This document shows positions 8,021 through 16,214 of a DNA stretch of 64,000 nt, one piece after another. Every line of letters begins with the position of its first letter. The stretch's first letter is position 1. A program made the position numbers and the translations under genes. The DNA comes from Streptomyces sp. XY006 (GTDB lineage: Bacteria > Actinomycetota > Actinomycetes > Streptomycetales > Streptomycetaceae), in contig NZ_NOKT01000008.1 in NCBI RefSeq assembly GCF_002237655.1, positions 1 to 64,000 on the forward strand, read 5' to 3'. Under the pieces are notes generated by a model that had not been told where the DNA came from, made no database searches, and saw only the letters and a list, made by a program, of their open reading frames with translations.

Positions 8021-9751
8021 GTGCTCGATCACGTCATCAAAGGTGCGACGGTCGTCGACGGGACCGGCGCCGCCGGCCGGACCGCCGACGTCGGTATCCA
8101 TGGCGGCCGGATCGCCGTCGTCGGCACCGTCACGCAGGAAGCCCGCACCACCGAGGACGCCGCCGGTCTCGTCCTCGCCCCCGGGTTCGTCGACCCCCAC
8201 ACCCACTACGACGCCCAGCTGTTCTGGGACCCGTACGCCACGCCCTCGCTCAACCACGGCGTCACCACCGTCGCCGGCGGCAACTGCGGGTTCACGCTGG
8301 CGCCGCTGCACCCCGAGCGGCCCCAGGACGCCGACTACACGCGGCGGATGATGTCCAAGGTCGAGGGCATGGCCCTGGTGGCGCTGGAGGAGGGCGCGCC
8401 CTGGACCTGGCACTCGTTCGGGGAGTACCTGGACGCCCTGGAGGGGCGGATCGCCGTCAACGCCGGGTTCATGGTCGGGCACTGCGCGCTGCGGCGGTAC
8501 GTGATGGGACCGGACGCCGTGGGCGGACAGCCGAGCGGGGAACAGCTCGACGCCATGGTGCGGCTGCTGCGGGAGTCCATGGAGGCCGGGGCGTGGGGGC
8601 TGTCCACCACCCAGTCCAGGAGCCACTCCGACGGGGACGGGCAGCCCGTCGCCTCGCGGCACGCCCGGCCGGCCGAGCTGATCGCGCTGTCGCGGGCCGT
8701 CGGGGAGCACGAGGGCACACAGATCGAGGCGATCGTCGCGGGCTGTCTGGACCAGTTCAGCGACGCGGAGATCGAGCTGTTCGCCGAGATGAGCGCGGCG
8801 GCGGGACGGCCGCTGAACTGGAACGTGCTGACCATCGACGCGGCCGTGCCCGAGCGCGTGCCCCGGCAGCTGCTGGCGAGCGAGCAGGCCAGGAAGGCCG
8901 GCGGCCGGGTGGTGGCGCTGACCATGCCGATCCTCACGCCGATGAACATGTCCCTGGGGACGTTCTGCGCGCTCAACCTCATCCCCGGCTGGGGGCCGGT
9001 CCTCGCCCTGCCGGTGCCCGAGCGGATCGAGAGGCTGCGCGATCCGGACGTCCGGGCCGGGATGCTCCGGCGCGCCCACTCCAAGGAGGCCGGCGTCTTC
9101 CGGCGGCTGGCCAACTTCGGGCGGTACGTCATCGGCGACACCTACAGCGAGGCCAACGCCGGACTGACCGGGCGTGTGGTGCGGGACATCGCCGAGGAAC
9201 GCGGCCAGGAACCCTTCGCGTGCCTGGTGGAGATCTGCGCGCACGACGGGCTGCGCACGGTGCTGTGGCCGATGCCGCCCGACAACGACCCGGCGTCCTG
9301 GGCGCTGCGCGCCGAGACCTGGCAGCACGAGGACGTGCTGCTCGGCGGCTCCGACGCGGGCGCCCATCTGGACCGGATGTGCGGGGCGCCGTACACCACC
9401 CGGTTCCTCGGGGACTGTCTGCGGGGGCGGAGGCTGGTCGGTCTGGAGCAGGCCGTGCGGATGCTGACCGACGACCCGGCCCGGCTGTTCGGGCTGCGGG
9501 AACGGGGGCGGATCCGTGAGGGCTGGCACGCGGACCTGGTGCTGTTCGACCCGGAGCGGATCGACGCGGGCCCGGCCACGCTGGTCCACGACCTGCCCGG
9601 CGACAGCCCGCGGCTGGACTCCCGGGCCCTGGGCGTGCGGGCCGTGTGGGTCAACGGGGTCGAGGCCATCCGGGACGACGTGGTGACCGGGGCCGTGCCG
9701 GGCCAAGTGCTGCGCTCCGGGCGGGACACGGAGACGGTGGGCACGAGGTGA
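8021..9751 (+). CDS. D-aminoacylase/N-acyl-amino-acid deacylase-like amidohydrolase
   Basis: This amidohydrolase-superfamily enzyme of 576 residues has the N-terminal pattern VIKGATVVDGTG, the metal site GFVDPHTHYDAQ, a GNCGFTLAP segment and a C-terminal LGGSDAGAH with the final metal Asp. The order matches N-acyl-D-amino-acid deacylases and dihydroorotase-like relatives. The GTG at 8021 is chosen because AGGAGG ends nine bases upstream, although the frame is open from 7919. The product probably cleaves an amide or cyclic amide. Its stop overlaps the aldehyde dehydrogenase start (GTGA), so the two are coupled. Confidence 0.88.
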   Translation: MLDHVIKGATVVDGTGAAGRTADVGIHGGRIAVVGTVTQEARTTEDAAGLVLAPGFVDPHTHYDAQLFWDPYATPSLNHGVTTVAGGNCGFTLAPLHPERPQDADYTRRMMSKVEGMALVALEEGAPWTWHSFGEYLDALEGRIAVNAGFMVGHCALRRYVMGPDAVGGQPSGEQLDAMVRLLRESMEAGAWGLSTTQSRSHSDGDGQPVASRHARPAELIALSRAVGEHEGTQIEAIVAGCLDQFSDAEIELFAEMSAAAGRPLNWNVLTIDAAVPERVPRQLLASEQARKAGGRVVALTMPILTPMNMSLGTFCALNLIPGWGPVLALPVPERIERLRDPDVRAGMLRRAHSKEAGVFRRLANFGRYVIGDTYSEANAGLTGRVVRDIAEERGQEPFACLVEICAHDGLRTVLWPMPPDNDPASWALRAETWQHEDVLLGGSDAGAHLDRMCGAPYTTRFLGDCLRGRRLVGLEQAVRMLTDDPARLFGLRERGRIREGWHADLVLFDPERIDAGPATLVHDLPGDSPRLDSRALGVRAVWVNGVEAIRDDVVTGAVPGQVLRSGRDTETVGTR

Positions 9752-11199
9752 CGGCGGGGCAGGCGCTGTTCGTCGGCGGCTCCTGGGTGGAGCCGGAGGG
9801 CGGGCACTACGCGGTGGTCGACCCGGCGACCGAGGAGACCGCCGGGTGGGCGCCGGAGGCCTCGCCTGGCCAGGTGCGCACGGCCTGTGCCGCCGCCCGG
9901 GAGGCCTTCGGGCCGTGGTCGCGCACGGCGCCCGAGGACAGGGCGGCGATCCTGGGCCGGGCCGCTGACCTCATCCGGCGGGACCTGGTGGCGCACGCCG
10001 AGGTGGCCCGGGCCGAGACCGGCGCGACCACGGGCACCGCGCGCGGCATGCAGGTCGGTGTCGCCGCGGCCCGCTTCCGGCGCTACGCGCGCGTGGAGCC
10101 CGCCGAGTGGGCGATCCCGCCGCAGATCACCGAGGCAGGGCCGATGGGCAGGGCGGGCGTGCTGGGCGCGCTGGCCGTCCGGCAGCCCGTCGGGGTCGTC
10201 GCCTGCGTCACCTCGTACAACAACCCCTGGGCCAACGCGGCCGGGAAGGTCGCCCCCGCCCTGGCCATGGGCAACACGGTCGTGGTGAAGCCCGCCCCGC
10301 AGGACCCGCTGTCGGTGTACCGGATGGCGCGGGCGCTGGAGGCGGCCGGGGTGCCGCCGGGCGTGGTGAACGTCGTCTCGGGGCGCTCGACCGGGGTCGG
10401 CGAGGCGGCGGTCGAGTCGCCGGACGTCGACATGGTCAGCTTCACCGGCTCGACCGCGGTCGGGCGGCGCATCGCCGAGGTGTGCGGGCGGGACATGCGG
10501 CGGCAGCTGATGGAGCTGGGCGGGAAGGGCGCGGCCCTCGTCTTCGACGACGCGGACCTCGCCTCGGCCGTGGCCGGCATCGGCACCACCTTCTCCTTCT
10601 ACAGCGGCCAGATCTGCACCGCACCGACCCGGGTGCTGGCCCAGCGGGGCGTGTACGACCGGCTCGTCGGGCAACTGGCCGCCTGTGCGCGCCGCTTGAA
10701 GGTCGGCGACCCGCGGGAGCCGGACACGGTCGTCGGGCCGGTGATCTCGGCGGCGCACCGGGACCGGGTGGAGTCCTACGTGGAACTGGGCCGCAAGGAG
10801 GGCGCGGTGGTGGTCGCGGGCGGCGCACGCCCGGATGTGCCCGTGGGTTTCTACGTCGCCCCGACCCTGCTGGCCGACTGCACCAACGCCATGCGCGTGG
10901 CCCGTGAGGAGATCTTCGGGCCGGTGGTGGTCGTCATCCCCTTCGACGACGAGGAGGAGGGCATCGCGCTCGCCGGCGACAGCGACTACGGCCTGATCGA
11001 CTACGTCTGGTCGGGCGATGTGGCCCGCGCCTTCCGGGTGGCCAGGCGGCTGCGGGCCGGGGGCGTCGGGATCAACACCGTGGGGCGCAACATGGAGGCG
11101 CCCTTCGGCGGCTTCAGGAAGAGCGGCGTCGGCCGGGACGTGGGCTCCTACGCCCTGCACGCCTACAGCGAGGTGCAGTCGATCGTCTGGCCGGGGTGA
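9748..11199 (+). CDS. Aldehyde dehydrogenase family protein
   Basis: A full-length NAD(P)-dependent aldehyde dehydrogenase of 483 residues. It has VTSYNNPWANAAGKVAPALAMGN, the cofactor-binding SFTGSTAVG, the general-base motif MELGGKG, and nucleophile Cys290 in GQICTAP. The C-terminal EEIFGPVVVV and PFGGFRKSG segments are typical. The GTG at 9748 overlaps the preceding stop as GTGA; the open frame upstream is not needed. It is the last gene of the cluster and would convert an aldehyde released by upstream enzymes to an acid, consistent with a catabolic pathway. Confidence 0.92.
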   Translation: MTAGQALFVGGSWVEPEGGHYAVVDPATEETAGWAPEASPGQVRTACAAAREAFGPWSRTAPEDRAAILGRAADLIRRDLVAHAEVARAETGATTGTARGMQVGVAAARFRRYARVEPAEWAIPPQITEAGPMGRAGVLGALAVRQPVGVVACVTSYNNPWANAAGKVAPALAMGNTVVVKPAPQDPLSVYRMARALEAAGVPPGVVNVVSGRSTGVGEAAVESPDVDMVSFTGSTAVGRRIAEVCGRDMRRQLMELGGKGAALVFDDADLASAVAGIGTTFSFYSGQICTAPTRVLAQRGVYDRLVGQLAACARRLKVGDPREPDTVVGPVISAAHRDRVESYVELGRKEGAVVVAGGARPDVPVGFYVAPTLLADCTNAMRVAREEIFGPVVVVIPFDDEEEGIALAGDSDYGLIDYVWSGDVARAFRVARRLRAGGVGINTVGRNMEAPFGGFRKSGVGRDVGSYALHAYSEVQSIVWPG

Positions 11200-11235
11200 C
11201 CCTCACCGGGCCGGGGCCCCCGTAGCGTCGGTGCC

Positions 11236-11258
11236 GGCCGGGCGGTTCTCACCCGGCC
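11236..11258. terminator. Hairpin between aldehyde dehydrogenase and nitroreductase pseudogene
   Basis: GGCCGGG and CCCGGCC form a 7-bp stem with a 9-base loop between convergent genes. It overlaps the 3' end of the pseudogene. No U-tract is present, as is usual in this GC-rich group. Confidence 0.5.
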
Positions 11259-11641
11259 AGGTCCACCCGCACCGTCAGCAGGTCCGTCCCGAGCGCGCGC
11301 ACGCCCAGGCTGTTGACCCGGGGCAGCCGGCGCAGCCGCGCCACCGGGTCGTCGTCCGGCAGCAGATGGGCCGTTCCCTCGTGCCAGCGGCCCCGGATGC
11401 GCACGCGCACCCGCGGATCGGCCTTGATGTTGCGCACGTACTGGGACCGTTCGCCGAACTCCGAGACCAGTCAGAAGGAGTCGCCGACGCGGCGGCCGCC
11501 CACCGGGGTGCGCCGGGGCAGCCCGGAGACGCGCCCCCGGGTCTCCAGGACCGTCTGCAGCGGCAGCCGCCGCAGCAGCGGGTTGACGCGGCGCTGGAAG
11601 GCCGTGGTGGCGCGGAACCTCAGATCGGTGCGGCGGGACAT
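11249..11641 (-). pseudogene. Deazaflavin-dependent nitroreductase (DDN/DUF385 family), nonsense-disrupted
   Basis: From ATG 11641 the frame encodes an N-terminus typical of small F420H2-binding split-beta-barrel proteins (TVLETRGRVSGLPRRTPVG). The segment after the interruption continues the family pattern (RSQYVRNIKADPRVRVRIRG). A single in-frame TGA at 11471-11473 falls between SF and LVSEFG, where this family has Trp (TGG), so one substitution inactivates an otherwise intact 130-codon gene. Codon bias is normal on both sides, so the loss is recent or is a sequencing error. No selenocysteine signal is expected. If functional, it would have used the F420 whose precursor is made by fbiC in this window. 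Confidence 0.8.
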
Positions 11642-11742
11642 GTCCGGGCGACTCCTTCAGACACGGTTCTCATCGGTTCCGCGGGGGACCCTGCTTCAAT
11701 GATGATCCCCTGACGCGGCGGGACGGGAGCGGGTGGCCGGCG

Positions 11743-12570
11743 GTGCGCATAGTGACCTGGAATCTCTGGTGGCGCTTCGGGCCGTGGCAGGCGCGGCAGA
11801 AGGCCGTCCTGACGGCCCTGCGGGAGCTGGAGCCCGACATCGTCGGTCTGCAGGAGGTGTGGGCCGCCGACGGCGAGAACCTCGCCGAGTGGCTGGCCGG
11901 TGAGCTGGGCCTGCACTGCGCCTGGGCCGCCTCGCCCGCCCCGGAACGCTGGCGGGCGCGGATCGGTGATCCATCCGTCGACATAGGCAACGCCGTGCTC
12001 AGCCGCTGGCCGGTCGTCGACCGGGACGCGCTGCCGCTGCCCGCCCCGGCCGACCTGGCCGACGGCCGGCTCGCGCTCTACACGCGCATCGCCGCCCCCG
12101 GTCACGAAGTCCCTTTCTTCACCACGCACTTCACCTCCGCCGTGCACGCCTCGGCGGTCCGCTGCGGGCAGGCCGCCGCGGTCGCCGCCTTCGTCGCCCG
12201 GCACCGCGGCGACACCCCCTTCCCGCCCGTCGTCACCGGCGACCTCAACGCCTGGCCCGACTCCGACGAGGTCCGCCTCCTCGGCGGCTACAAGACCGCC
12301 CCGGCCGTGCCCGGCCAGGTGCTGCTCGACGCCTGGGAGTACGCCGGCCCGGCCGCCCCCGCCGCCACCTGGGACGCCGCCAACCCGTACGTGGCGGCGA
12401 CCCACGAGCCCAGCGTGCGCATCGACTACATCCACGTCGGGCCGCCCGGCCCCGGCGGTCTCGGCCGGGTACGGGCGGTGCGGCGGGCCTGCGACGGCCC
12501 GGTGGACGGGGTGTGGCCCTCCGACCACGCGGCGGTGGTCGCCGACCTGGCGGACCGGGACGGGGCCTGA
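11743..12570 (+). CDS. Endonuclease/exonuclease/phosphatase (EEP) family hydrolase
   Basis: The 275-residue protein shows the EEP fold signature in order: IVTWNLWW, the metal Glu in GLQEVW, a central TTHFTS, TGDLNAWPDSD, RIDYIHVG and the C-terminal SDHAAVV. Such Mg-dependent enzymes cleave nucleic acid or small phosphate esters; the specificity cannot be read from sequence. There is no signal peptide, so it is cytoplasmic. The start is GTG 11743 and codes directly into the first core strand. It runs towards the minus-strand PHP gene, nine bases away. Confidence 0.88.
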   Translation: MRIVTWNLWWRFGPWQARQKAVLTALRELEPDIVGLQEVWAADGENLAEWLAGELGLHCAWAASPAPERWRARIGDPSVDIGNAVLSRWPVVDRDALPLPAPADLADGRLALYTRIAAPGHEVPFFTTHFTSAVHASAVRCGQAAAVAAFVARHRGDTPFPPVVTGDLNAWPDSDEVRLLGGYKTAPAVPGQVLLDAWEYAGPAAPAATWDAANPYVAATHEPSVRIDYIHVGPPGPGGLGRVRAVRRACDGPVDGVWPSDHAAVVADLADRDGA

Positions 12571-12579
12571 CCGGGCGCG

Positions 12580-14109
12580 TCAGCCGCCGGCCCGCCCCAG
12601 GAAGATCGGGTTGGTGAACGCCGCCAGCGGCCCCGGCAGCGGACCGGCCGCCGCCTCGTGCCGCAGCTCCGCCCGGACGTACGCCGCGTACGACGGCGTC
12701 GTCCGCCACTCGACGGTGCCCGAGCCGGCCACCGGCAGCGGGGCGCTGGTGTGCAGCACGCCCTGGTCGGTGACGAACCGGACCGTGCAGCGCGGGGCGC
12801 CCGTGACCTCCAGGCGGACGGTGACGGGGGTGTCGCGGCCGACGGCGAGCCGTTCGCCGATGCCCGCGTGCTCCCCGCGCCCGCCGGTCGCCCGGAACGC
12901 CAGCGTGACCCTGGCTGACTCGGCGACGTACGACCGCCCCGCCCGGATGCCCTCCTGAATGGCCCGGCGGGTCAGGTCGTCGGCCAGCACCACCGTCTGG
13001 GGGCTGCCCACGGCGTCCGGGGAGCGGTGGGCGTCGCTGCTGCCCATCGCCGGGATCCAGTCGCGCCCGTCCCGCACGGACGCCACCAGCATGCTGTCCC
13101 AGTCGGCCAGCGCCACCTCGTCGTCGGGCGTGTACGGGCCGTTCCACACCTCGATCGCGTCGGCCTCGCCGAAGCCGAACTTCCAGTTGCAGCCGACGCA
13201 GGTGGCGTGCGGGTGGGCCGGGACGACCAGGCCGCCGGCGCGCCGGATCTGCCGGGCGAACCGGCCGAAGCGGTTGTCGCGGGCCCGGTAGCGCCAGTCG
13301 ACGAAGGTGCCCGGGTCGGTGCCGAGCGCGACCACGTGGCCGTTGCGGGTGGTGACCTCCTCGCCCAGCAGGACCAGCAGGTCGTCCCCGGCCACGTCGG
13401 CCCAGTGGGCGTGCGCGGAGTGCGTGTTGTGCTCGGAGGAGTTGATGAAGTCCAGGCCGGCCGCCCGGGCCAGTTCCCCGATCTCGGCCGGGGTGCGGCG
13501 GCCGTCGGAGTACCAGGAGTGCAGATGGCAGTCGCCCCGGTACCAGGCCCGGCCCCGGCCCCTGGCCCGCTCCGGCGGATACACCGGCCGGGCGGCCTCG
13601 CCCGGCTCGCCGTACGTCAGCGTGATCGTGATCTCGTAGGCCAGGCCCTGCGGGGCGACCGTGTACGGGCCGAGCGCGATGTGCCACGTGCCCTCGCGCA
13701 CCGGGCCCGGGAGGTAGCCCGGTGTGGCCTCGTCGGCGCGGATGAAGAACTCCGTGCGCGCCCCGCCCGACCAGCCCCGGAAGCCCCTGCCCCCGAGGTC
13801 GGTGCCGCGCTCGTCGAAGACGCCGATGTCGAGGGCGTTGCCCGTGGTGCCGGCCGGTACGGACGGCCGGTCGTAGGTGTAGGCCACCCGCAGCTCCCGG
13901 ACGCCGGCCGGGACCTCGACGGGCACGTACACGAAGTCGGGCGACCCGGGCGGCAGGGTGCCCCGCACCGTTCTGGTCTCCTGGCCGCCGTCGTCCTGGT
14001 CCCGGCCGTCCGCTGAAGCGAAGCTCACGCTCCCCAACGTAAGCGCGGCGGCCGCTCCCGTCACGAACAGGGCGCGCCGGCCGGGCCCGCCGTGGTTGTC
14101 CTCGCACAT
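12580..14109 (-). CDS. Tat-exported PHP-domain (CehA/McbA-like) metallohydrolase
   Basis: The 509-residue protein starts with an RR-containing Tat-like signal (GRRALFVTGAAAALTLG). It has an N-terminal beta-rich domain and a PHP domain with GDCHLHSWYSDGRRTP, NSSEHNTHS, VPAHPHATCVGCN and GSSDAHRSPD. These His/Asp sets bind metals in PHP phosphoesterases and the CehA/McbA carbaryl hydrolase family. The start ATG 14109 is preceded by GGGAG; upstream in-frame codons lack coding character. The product is expected outside the membrane, acting on a phosphoester or carbamate/ester; the substrate is unknown. Confidence 0.85.
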   Translation of the reverse strand: MCEDNHGGPGRRALFVTGAAAALTLGSVSFASADGRDQDDGGQETRTVRGTLPPGSPDFVYVPVEVPAGVRELRVAYTYDRPSVPAGTTGNALDIGVFDERGTDLGGRGFRGWSGGARTEFFIRADEATPGYLPGPVREGTWHIALGPYTVAPQGLAYEITITLTYGEPGEAARPVYPPERARGRGRAWYRGDCHLHSWYSDGRRTPAEIGELARAAGLDFINSSEHNTHSAHAHWADVAGDDLLVLLGEEVTTRNGHVVALGTDPGTFVDWRYRARDNRFGRFARQIRRAGGLVVPAHPHATCVGCNWKFGFGEADAIEVWNGPYTPDDEVALADWDSMLVASVRDGRDWIPAMGSSDAHRSPDAVGSPQTVVLADDLTRRAIQEGIRAGRSYVAESARVTLAFRATGGRGEHAGIGERLAVGRDTPVTVRLEVTGAPRCTVRFVTDQGVLHTSAPLPVAGSGTVEWRTTPSYAAYVRAELRHEAAAGPLPGPLAAFTNPIFLGRAGG

Positions 14110-14259
14110 GCTGCTGCTCCCAAGGTGTCGTCGGCTGACCTGACATGGGTGGTGCGGGGGTGGTGCGTGCCACCCTTGTATCGAGGCGTGAACCGGCGGA
14201 CAAGGGAGGGGGATCCGGCGGCGGGGAACAGGGGAACGGGCCGCGCCCGCCCACCTGTG

Positions 14260-14271
14260 CCGACCGGTCGG
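14260..14271. promoter_or_regulatory. 12-bp perfect palindrome CCGACCGGTCGG
   Basis: The palindrome lies 38 bases before the ATG of the luciferase-like gene at 14309, in the divergent gap to the PHP gene. Its symmetry and position fit a TetR-type operator. No cognate regulator is adjacent. Confidence 0.45.
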
Positions 14272-14308
14272 TATGGACACCTCTGCCCCCCTCGGGTAGA
14301 GATGGTGC

Positions 14309-15163
14309 ATGCGTATCGCCGTAACGATCTTCCTCACCGACGAGACGATCACCCCGGCCCGGCTCGCCCGGGAGCTGGAGGAGCGCGGTTTCGCCGGGCT
14401 GTACCTGCCCGAGCACACGCACATCCCCGTCGAGCGGACCACGCCCTACCCGGCGGGCGGGGAGCTCCCGCGCGAGTACGGCCGCACGCTCGACGCGTTC
14501 GTCGCGCTCGGCCAGGCCGCCGCCGTCACCGAGCGGCTGGGCCTCGGCACGGGCGTCACGCTCGTCGCCCAGCACGATCCGATCGGCCTGGCCAAGCGGA
14601 TCGCCACCCTGGACCACCTCTCCGGCGGCCGGTTCACGCTCGGCGTCGGCTTCGGCTGGAACGTCGAGGAGGCCGCCGACCACGGGGTGCGCTGGCGCAC
14701 CCGGCGCGAGCTGGTGAAGGACCGGATGGCGCTGATGCGGGCGCTGTGGTCCCGGGAACCGGTCGCCTACGAGGGGGAGTTCGGCTCGGTCCGGGCCAGC
14801 GAGGCCCACCCCAAGCCCGTGCGCGAGCCGCGCGGCCCCGTGGTCGGCCCGCGCACGCTCGTCGGCGGGGCGGCCGGACCCAAGCTCTTCGACCACGTCT
14901 GCGCGTACGCCGACGGCTGGCTGCCCATCGGCGGCCGTGGCCTGTCCGAGTCCCTGCCGAGGCTGCGCGCCGCCTGGAGCGAGGCGGGCCGCGACCCCGG
15001 GGCGCTCCAGGTCGTCCCGTACGCCGTCCACCCGAGCCCGGGCAAGCTGGCCCACTATGCCGACCTCGGCATCGAGGAGGTCGTGGTGCAGCTGCCGCCG
15101 GCGGGGGAGAGCGAGGTACTGAAGGCTTTGGAGGCCTACGAGCGGTACATCCCAGGCTTTTGA
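14309..15163 (+). CDS. LLM-class F420-dependent oxidoreductase (short TIGR03619-like)
   Basis: A 284-residue luciferase-like protein with GLYLPEHTHIPV, the substrate/cofactor segment RIATLDHLSGGRFTLGVGFGWN, and LVGGAAGPKLFDH followed by ADGWLPIGGRG. The pattern matches a predicted F420-dependent subgroup. It is the third luciferase-like gene in the first 15 kb. It is transcribed alone, divergently from the PHP hydrolase, with a possible operator palindrome upstream. The ATG at 14309 is preceded by a weak GAGATGG. The substrate is unknown. Confidence 0.85.
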   Translation: MRIAVTIFLTDETITPARLARELEERGFAGLYLPEHTHIPVERTTPYPAGGELPREYGRTLDAFVALGQAAAVTERLGLGTGVTLVAQHDPIGLAKRIATLDHLSGGRFTLGVGFGWNVEEAADHGVRWRTRRELVKDRMALMRALWSREPVAYEGEFGSVRASEAHPKPVREPRGPVVGPRTLVGGAAGPKLFDHVCAYADGWLPIGGRGLSESLPRLRAAWSEAGRDPGALQVVPYAVHPSPGKLAHYADLGIEEVVVQLPPAGESEVLKALEAYERYIPGF

Positions 15164-15356
15164 CGGTTTCTGACTGTGATTCAGCCCACGCTGGCTGGTT
15201 CCGGTCGGTCTCCCCCTACTAAACTGCGAGTAAACAACCGAGCCGGACGAACACCGGTGTGGCGACTGACCACCGCCCGCCCGAAGGTGTGACCGGCTCG
15301 TCCTGTCGTGTCGTTTGCCGGACCGGCAGGAACAAGTAAACAGGGGGAGATTTCAC

Positions 15357-15629
15357 TTGACCACGGTCGCAGAGACCCGGCCGTTCGACGTTCCCGTGGC
15401 GGTGGAGACGCTTGCGCGTCTGACCGGCCGGGAGCGCGAGGTGCTGCGCCACCTGGCGAAAGGCGAGTCGAATCGCGTGCTCGCCCGGAGACTCGGCATC
15501 GCCGAACGGACCGTCCGTGCCCATGTCACCAGCATCGTGCGCAAACTGGAGCTGGGATCCAGATTCGAAGCCGGCCTGGTGGCGTTCCATCATTACGAGG
15601 CCCTCGCCGAGGAGGCAATCGCCTCCTGA
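15357..15629 (+). CDS. Small LuxR-type HTH regulator
   Basis: A 90-residue protein consisting almost wholly of a LuxR/FixJ DNA-binding domain: LTGREREVLRHLAKGESNRVLARRLGIAERTVRAHVTSIVRKL, broken here only for description (residues about 22-65). It has no receiver or sensor domain, so control may lie in its expression or in protein partners. The TTG at 15357 is preceded by GGGGGAG at good spacing; the longer frame from 15315 has no ribosome site. It lies directly upstream of the repeat array and the DUF5819/HTTM genes, and is the obvious candidate regulator for them. Confidence 0.88.
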   Translation: MTTVAETRPFDVPVAVETLARLTGREREVLRHLAKGESNRVLARRLGIAERTVRAHVTSIVRKLELGSRFEAGLVAFHHYEALAEEAIAS

Positions 15630-15727
15630 GGCATAGCCGCTTCGGGCAATGCCACCCCGGCAATGCCTGAAGCGGCAATGCCGCACCCGGCAATGCCGAA
15701 AGCGGCTATGCCGCAAGAGGCAATGGA
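15614..15727. repeat. Array of seven GGCAATGCC units with 15-bp period
   Basis: Copies of GGCAATGCC or close variants start at 15630, 15645, 15659, 15674, 15689, 15704 and 15719; a related GGCAATCGCC at 15614 lies inside the end of the LuxR gene. Spacers of five or six bases alternate between GAAGC/GCTTC-like and CACCC-like sequence. Each unit is an imperfect palindrome, so the array could bind a dimeric protein repeatedly or fold as RNA. It is too short-period for CRISPR. Confidence 0.8.
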
Positions 15728-15853
15728 GGGCCCGCCCCGCAAATGGCAGGCTCGACGGCGTTGTTCGCCATGCGTGTGCAGCATTTCCGGAACACCACAC
15801 CGGGCGCATGGCACGTCCGTACCTGGATCACCATCATGGGGGAGAAGAACCCG

Positions 15854-16207
15854 ATGAACATCAAGAAGATCGCCACCGCCGCCGGTGTCGCCACCGCCGG
15901 TGTCGCCCTCTTCATCGGCACCCAGGGCAGCGCCCAGGCCGCCCCGGCCCAGCCGGCCGCGCCCGTGGTCGCCGCCAAGCCGTCGCAGGACAAGGCCCCG
16001 CAGGCCATCGGTTCCCTGGTCGGCAAGGCCGCCAAGTCCGTGGGCAAGGCCGCCACCAAGGCGGCCAACAAGGCCACGGCCGTCGGCAAGGGCATGGCCG
16101 TCGTCGCGAAGAGCAACGCCGACAACATGCTGTCCCACGGCAGCGTCTTCGCCCCTCCGGCCGACCTGCCGCAGGGAGTCACGGCCGACTCGGTCTTCGA
16201 CCGGTAA
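15854..16207 (+). CDS. Secreted Lys/Ala-rich small protein, candidate peptide precursor
   Basis: This 117-residue protein has a Sec signal (MNIKKIATAAGVATAGVALF, predicted cleavage after GSAQA near residue 33). A Pro/Ala stretch follows, then an amphipathic lysine/alanine helix from about residue 57 to 87 with many Lys and no acidic residue (GKAAKSVGKAATKAANKATA), then an acidic-tailed C-terminus. No cysteine is present. The start ATG 15854 follows GGGGGAG; longer frames lack coding character. It precedes the DUF5819 and HTTM genes, which are SdpA/SdpB-like, so it may be the exported and processed peptide. The function is inferred from context only. Confidence 0.75.
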   Translation: MNIKKIATAAGVATAGVALFIGTQGSAQAAPAQPAAPVVAAKPSQDKAPQAIGSLVGKAAKSVGKAATKAANKATAVGKGMAVVAKSNADNMLSHGSVFAPPADLPQGVTADSVFDR

Positions 16208-16214
16208 GCACCAC

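Noticed and set aside
11471..11473. TGA as selenocysteine in the nitroreductase-like gene
   Set aside because: The family has Trp, not Cys/Sec, at this position, and no selenocysteine insertion element is evident.
15663..15857. Small protein with MPEAAMPHPAMP repeats
   Set aside because: It is a translation of the 15-bp DNA repeats; there is no ribosome site and coding character is lost after the array.
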